Positions 61,537 to 64,000 of a stretch of 64,000 nucleotides of DNA are shown here, piece after piece. The stretch spans positions 496,001-560,000 of the forward strand of contig NZ_CP060789.1 of NCBI RefSeq assembly GCF_014489575.1, read 5' to 3'. Source of the DNA: Tessaracoccus defluvii (GTDB taxonomy: Bacteria; Actinomycetota; Actinomycetes; Propionibacteriales; Propionibacteriaceae). Position 1 is the first letter of the stretch. Each line of letters opens with the position of its first letter. Under the pieces are notes generated by a model. It had not been told where the DNA came from. It made no database searches and saw nothing but the letters and a program-made list of their open reading frames with translations. Both the position numbers and the translations under genes were made by a program.

Positions 61537-63532
61537 CCACTCCGCACGCCGTCTACCTGTGCCCCGTGCGGCACTGTCCGACGCTGTGGCAGCTGGCGCT
61601 CGGCCTGCTGCCGCATCTCGGGGGAGACGGTGGGAGGGTCGCGATCTTCCGCCCCATCGTGGCGGAGGAGGACGATCCGCTGCTGAACGCGCTGGCCGGT
61701 CTGCTGGGTGACCGCGCGGAGGTCGGCTGGGGCGTCACCGCCGACCAGGCGCTGCACGATCAGGGTGCGCTGGCACAGATCGTCGACCGCTACGCTCAGC
61801 TCGCCGACCGGCACAGCCGGGTGCTGGTGCTGGGCAGCGAATACGACTGTGCGCTCGCCCCCGTCGAGTTCGCCATGAACACCAGGGTGGCCGCCAACAT
61901 CGGCGTGCCCATGCTGCTGGTCGTCGGCGCCGAGGCGGGCGAGGAGGACCTGCGCCGCCGTGCCGAGGTCGCCCTCGCCGAGGCCACCGGCAACCTGGCC
62001 CGCGTCCTCGGGATCGTGGTGCCGGGTGGCGGCGCGGTCGCCGTCGACCTGCCTGTACCGGTGGCGACGGTCGTCGACGTTCCGGCCGGCAGCAGCCTCG
62101 ACGGTGAGCCGCTCGTCGCGCCCGACGGCGTCGCCGCACTGGGCGTCGGGGTGCCGTTGCTGGCGGACATGGCGCTGCGGAACCTGCTGCCCACCCTGCG
62201 CGACGACTCCGTCGTGATCTTCTCCGCCGACCGCACGGACGTGGCCGTCGGGCTGAGCGTCGCCGCCGCCAGCGGCCGCTTCCCGACCCCGCTCGGCGCC
62301 ATCGCGGCCGGGCCCTGGCCCCTCGAGGCCGGTGTGGTCGACCTGTGGCGTGCCACCACGCCGAGGCTGCCGCTGCTGCGCTCCTCTCTGCCGCCCGCCG
62401 ACGTCCGGCGCCGGGTCGCCGAGTCGGGGCGCGCGCCGCTGCGGATCACGGAGGCCATGGCCGCCGCCGCGCGCACCGCCTTCGGCGCCGACACGGCCCG
62501 CCTGCTGCTGGGCGCCGCGGCCGGTGTCGGCCGCGACGACGTCGTCACCCCGGCCATGTTCGAACACCGGCTGCTGCGGGCCGCCCGCGATGCCGACCGT
62601 CACATCGTGCTGCCGGAGGGGAGGAACCCCGGATCCTGCGCGCCGCCCACCGCCTCCTCGCGCTCGGTGTGTGCCGACTGACGCTGCTCGGCCGCCCCGC
62701 CACCATCGCGGCGACGGTCGCCGAACTCGGCGTCGACATCTCCGGGGCCTCCGTCGTCGACCCGACCACCAGCGAACTGCGGGAGCGGTTCGCCGTGCGC
62801 TACGCGGAGTTGCGGGCCAAGAAGGGCGTGACGCTGGAGCAGGCCCGGGAACGGGTCGCCGACGTCAGCTACTTCGGCACCATGATGGTGCTCGAGGGCC
62901 TTGCCGACGGCATGGTCTCCGGCTCGGTCAACACCACCGCGCACACCATCCGGCCGGCCCTCGAGGTCATCAAGACGCGCCCTGGCATCTCCGTGGTGTC
63001 GTCGGTGTTCCTTATGTGTCTGTCCGACCGGGTGCTCGTGTTCGGCGACTGCGCCGTCAACCCCAACCCGACCCCTGAGCAGGTCGCGGAGATCGCCATC
63101 AGCTCGGCCGAGACGGCCCGGCAGTTCGGCATCGAGCCGCGGGTCGCGATGCTGTCCTACTCGACGGGAGCGTCCGGCACCGGGCCCGATGTGGAGTCGA
63201 CCATCGAGGCGACCCGGCTGCTCCGCGAGCGGGCCCCGCAGCTTCTGGTCGAGGGGCCGCTGCAGTACGACGCGGCCGTCGACCCGGACGTGGCACGCAC
63301 GAAGCTGCCCGACTCGCCCGTCGCGGGGCAGGCGACCGTGCTGATCTTCCCCGACCTGCAGACAGGCAACAACACCTACAAGGCCGTCCAGCGCAGCGCA
63401 GGCGCGCTCGCGATCGGTCCCGTGCTCCAGGGGCTGAACAAGCCGGTCAACGACCTGTCCCGCGGTGCGCTCGTCTCCGACATCGTCAACACGGTCGCGA
63501 TCACCGCGATCCAGGCAGGGATGCAGCCATGA
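61533..63532 (+). CDS. pta: Phosphate acetyltransferase, long form (one apparent frameshift)
   Basis: From GTG 61533. Residues 1-350 are a BioD-like/DRTGG N-terminal region (VYLCPVRHCPTLWQLALGLL, VLVLGSEYDCALAPVEFAMNTRVAANIGVP). The catalytic PTA_PTB domain follows: MMVLEGLADGMVSGSVNTTAHTIRP, RVAMLSYSTGASGTG and VEGPLQYDAAVDPDVARTKLPDSPVAGQATVLIFPDLQTGN. The domains are in different frames; adding one G at GGGG 62618-62621 gives LPEGEEPRILRAAHRLLALG and 666 residues. It converts acetyl-CoA to acetyl phosphate, the job EutD does elsewhere. The usual P-loop of the N-terminal domain is replaced by PVRHCPTLW. Confidence 0.9.
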
Positions 63533-64000
63533 CCACCACGATGCGCGCGGCCCAGGTGCGGCGCTTCAACGCCCCGCTCGAGTTGGTGGACGTGCCGATC
63601 CCCACGCCCGGCCAGGACCAGGTGCTGGTGCGGGTGCGGGCCTGCGGCGTGTGCCACACGGACCTGCACACGGTGCACGGCGACTGGCCGGACAAGCCGC
63701 TCCTTCCCCGGATCCCCGGGCATGAGGTGGTCGGCGAGGTGGCCGCGGTGGGCGAGGACGTCGAACACCTCGCCCTCGGCGACAGGGTCGGCGTCGCGTG
63801 GCTCGGCCGCTCCTGCGGCCGCTGCGAGCAGTGTCTGTCGGGCTGGGAGACGCTGTGCAGCCACCAGATCCGCACCGGCTACGACATCGACGGCGGCTTC
63901 GCCGAGTACGCCCTGGCGGATGCCGGCTTCGCCGTGCGGCTGCCTGACCGCCTCGACTACGTCCAGACCGCGCCGCTGATGTGCGCCGGGCTGACGGTGT
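63529..64000 (+). CDS. Zinc-dependent alcohol dehydrogenase (3' end outside window)
   Basis: From ATG 63529, overlapping pta in ATGA; 157 residues are visible. Catalytic zinc ligands are in ACGVCHTDLHTVHGDWP and IPGHEVVGEVAAVG, and the structural zinc cysteines in CGRCEQCLSGWETLC. This is the AdhP/AdhA branch of medium-chain enzymes. In the operon it probably reduces acetaldehyde to ethanol and regenerates NAD+ for EutE, replacing the iron-type EutG of enterobacteria. The gene leaves the window before the Rossmann motif, so cofactor choice cannot be checked. Confidence 0.9.
   Translation, partial: MTTTMRAAQVRRFNAPLELVDVPIPTPGQDQVLVRVRACGVCHTDLHTVHGDWPDKPLLPRIPGHEVVGEVAAVGEDVEHLALGDRVGVAWLGRSCGRCEQCLSGWETLCSHQIRTGYDIDGGFAEYALADAGFAVRLPDRLDYVQTAPLMCAGLTV

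Noticed and set aside
59676..62603. A 975-codon open frame on the minus strand opposite eutT-eutJ-pta
   Set aside because: It lies fully antisense to well-supported eut genes and shows no recognisable family; typical of high-GC third-position bias.
1..64000. tRNA or rRNA genes, CRISPR arrays, insertion sequences, prophage
   Set aside because: No tandem spaced repeats, transposase motifs, phage proteins or cloverleaf-like segments were noticed on either strand; a dedicated RNA scan could not be run.

Overview
The window is a dense, very high-GC stretch of bacterial chromosome. It uses many GTG starts and 4-base stop/start overlaps. Several gene neighbourhoods are typical of Actinomycetota: ctaC-ctaD-ctaF, qcrCAB with ctaE, sucB-lipB-lipA-DUF4191, pspA with a small partner, guaB1, and a receiver-domain gene before trpD. 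With a cobalamin-dependent ethanolamine compartment also present, a propionibacterium-like actinobacterium (Propionibacteriaceae) is my best guess, but the genus cannot be fixed from the sequence alone. I saw no rRNA, tRNA, CRISPR array, phage or insertion sequence. No gene-free gap exceeds 300 bases.

Layout. 1-3000: the end of an MFS transporter, a RecF/OLD-like ATPase and an aldo/keto reductase. 3016-6845: a hexuronate module (LacI-type regulator, uxaC, uxuB-like reductase) with a candidate operator. 6956-8058: a deletion scar joining a phosphotransferase fragment to a MATE exporter remnant. 8055-13181: a minus-strand operon of beta-glucosidase, sugar-type MFS carrier, PLP aldolase/deaminase-like enzyme and aldonolactone oxidase. 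It is divergent from a tetR-aldehyde dehydrogenase-uvrA2 operon (13329-17884). 17842-30000: housekeeping genes (ABC-F ATPase, lipoate synthesis and transfer, 2-oxoacid dehydrogenase E2, dihydrolipoamide dehydrogenase, pepA). 29436-31892: pspA, its partner, a glycerate kinase-like gene and an IscA/ErpA gene. 32035-41996: the respiratory cluster (ctaC-D-F, qcrC-A-B, ctaE, a CtaG-like factor) with guaB1 between its two halves. 42004-50214: receiver protein, trpD, prepilin-peptidase-like protein, YcaQ-like glycosylase, cyclophilin, a DnaQ/GIY-YIG fusion and an NlpC/P60 hydrolase.

50420-64000 is an ethanolamine-utilisation bacterial microcompartment (BMC) operon in the order eutH-N-A-B-C-L-E-M-Q-T-J-(tandem BMC protein)-(small module protein)-pta-adh; it runs off the right edge. 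EutH would import ethanolamine. EutBC, with adenosylcobalamin supplied by EutT and maintained by EutA, would release acetaldehyde and ammonia. EutE would make acetyl-CoA, the alcohol dehydrogenase would recycle NADH, and Pta would make acetyl phosphate. EutL, M, N and a tandem-BMC protein would form the shell.

The most interesting points are in this operon. eutM has two in-frame starts, each with a strong Shine-Dalgarno, predicting a long form with a 56-residue tail (compare PduB/PduB'). Similar short amphipathic helices occur in EutC, EutE, EutQ and a 97-residue unknown protein. EutQ, EutT and that small protein appear to share an N-terminal module.

Caution: seven genes, including ctaD, carry ten single-base frameshifts. 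Each is repaired by adding one G or C to a G/C run, so they look like sequencing or assembly errors rather than pseudogenes.
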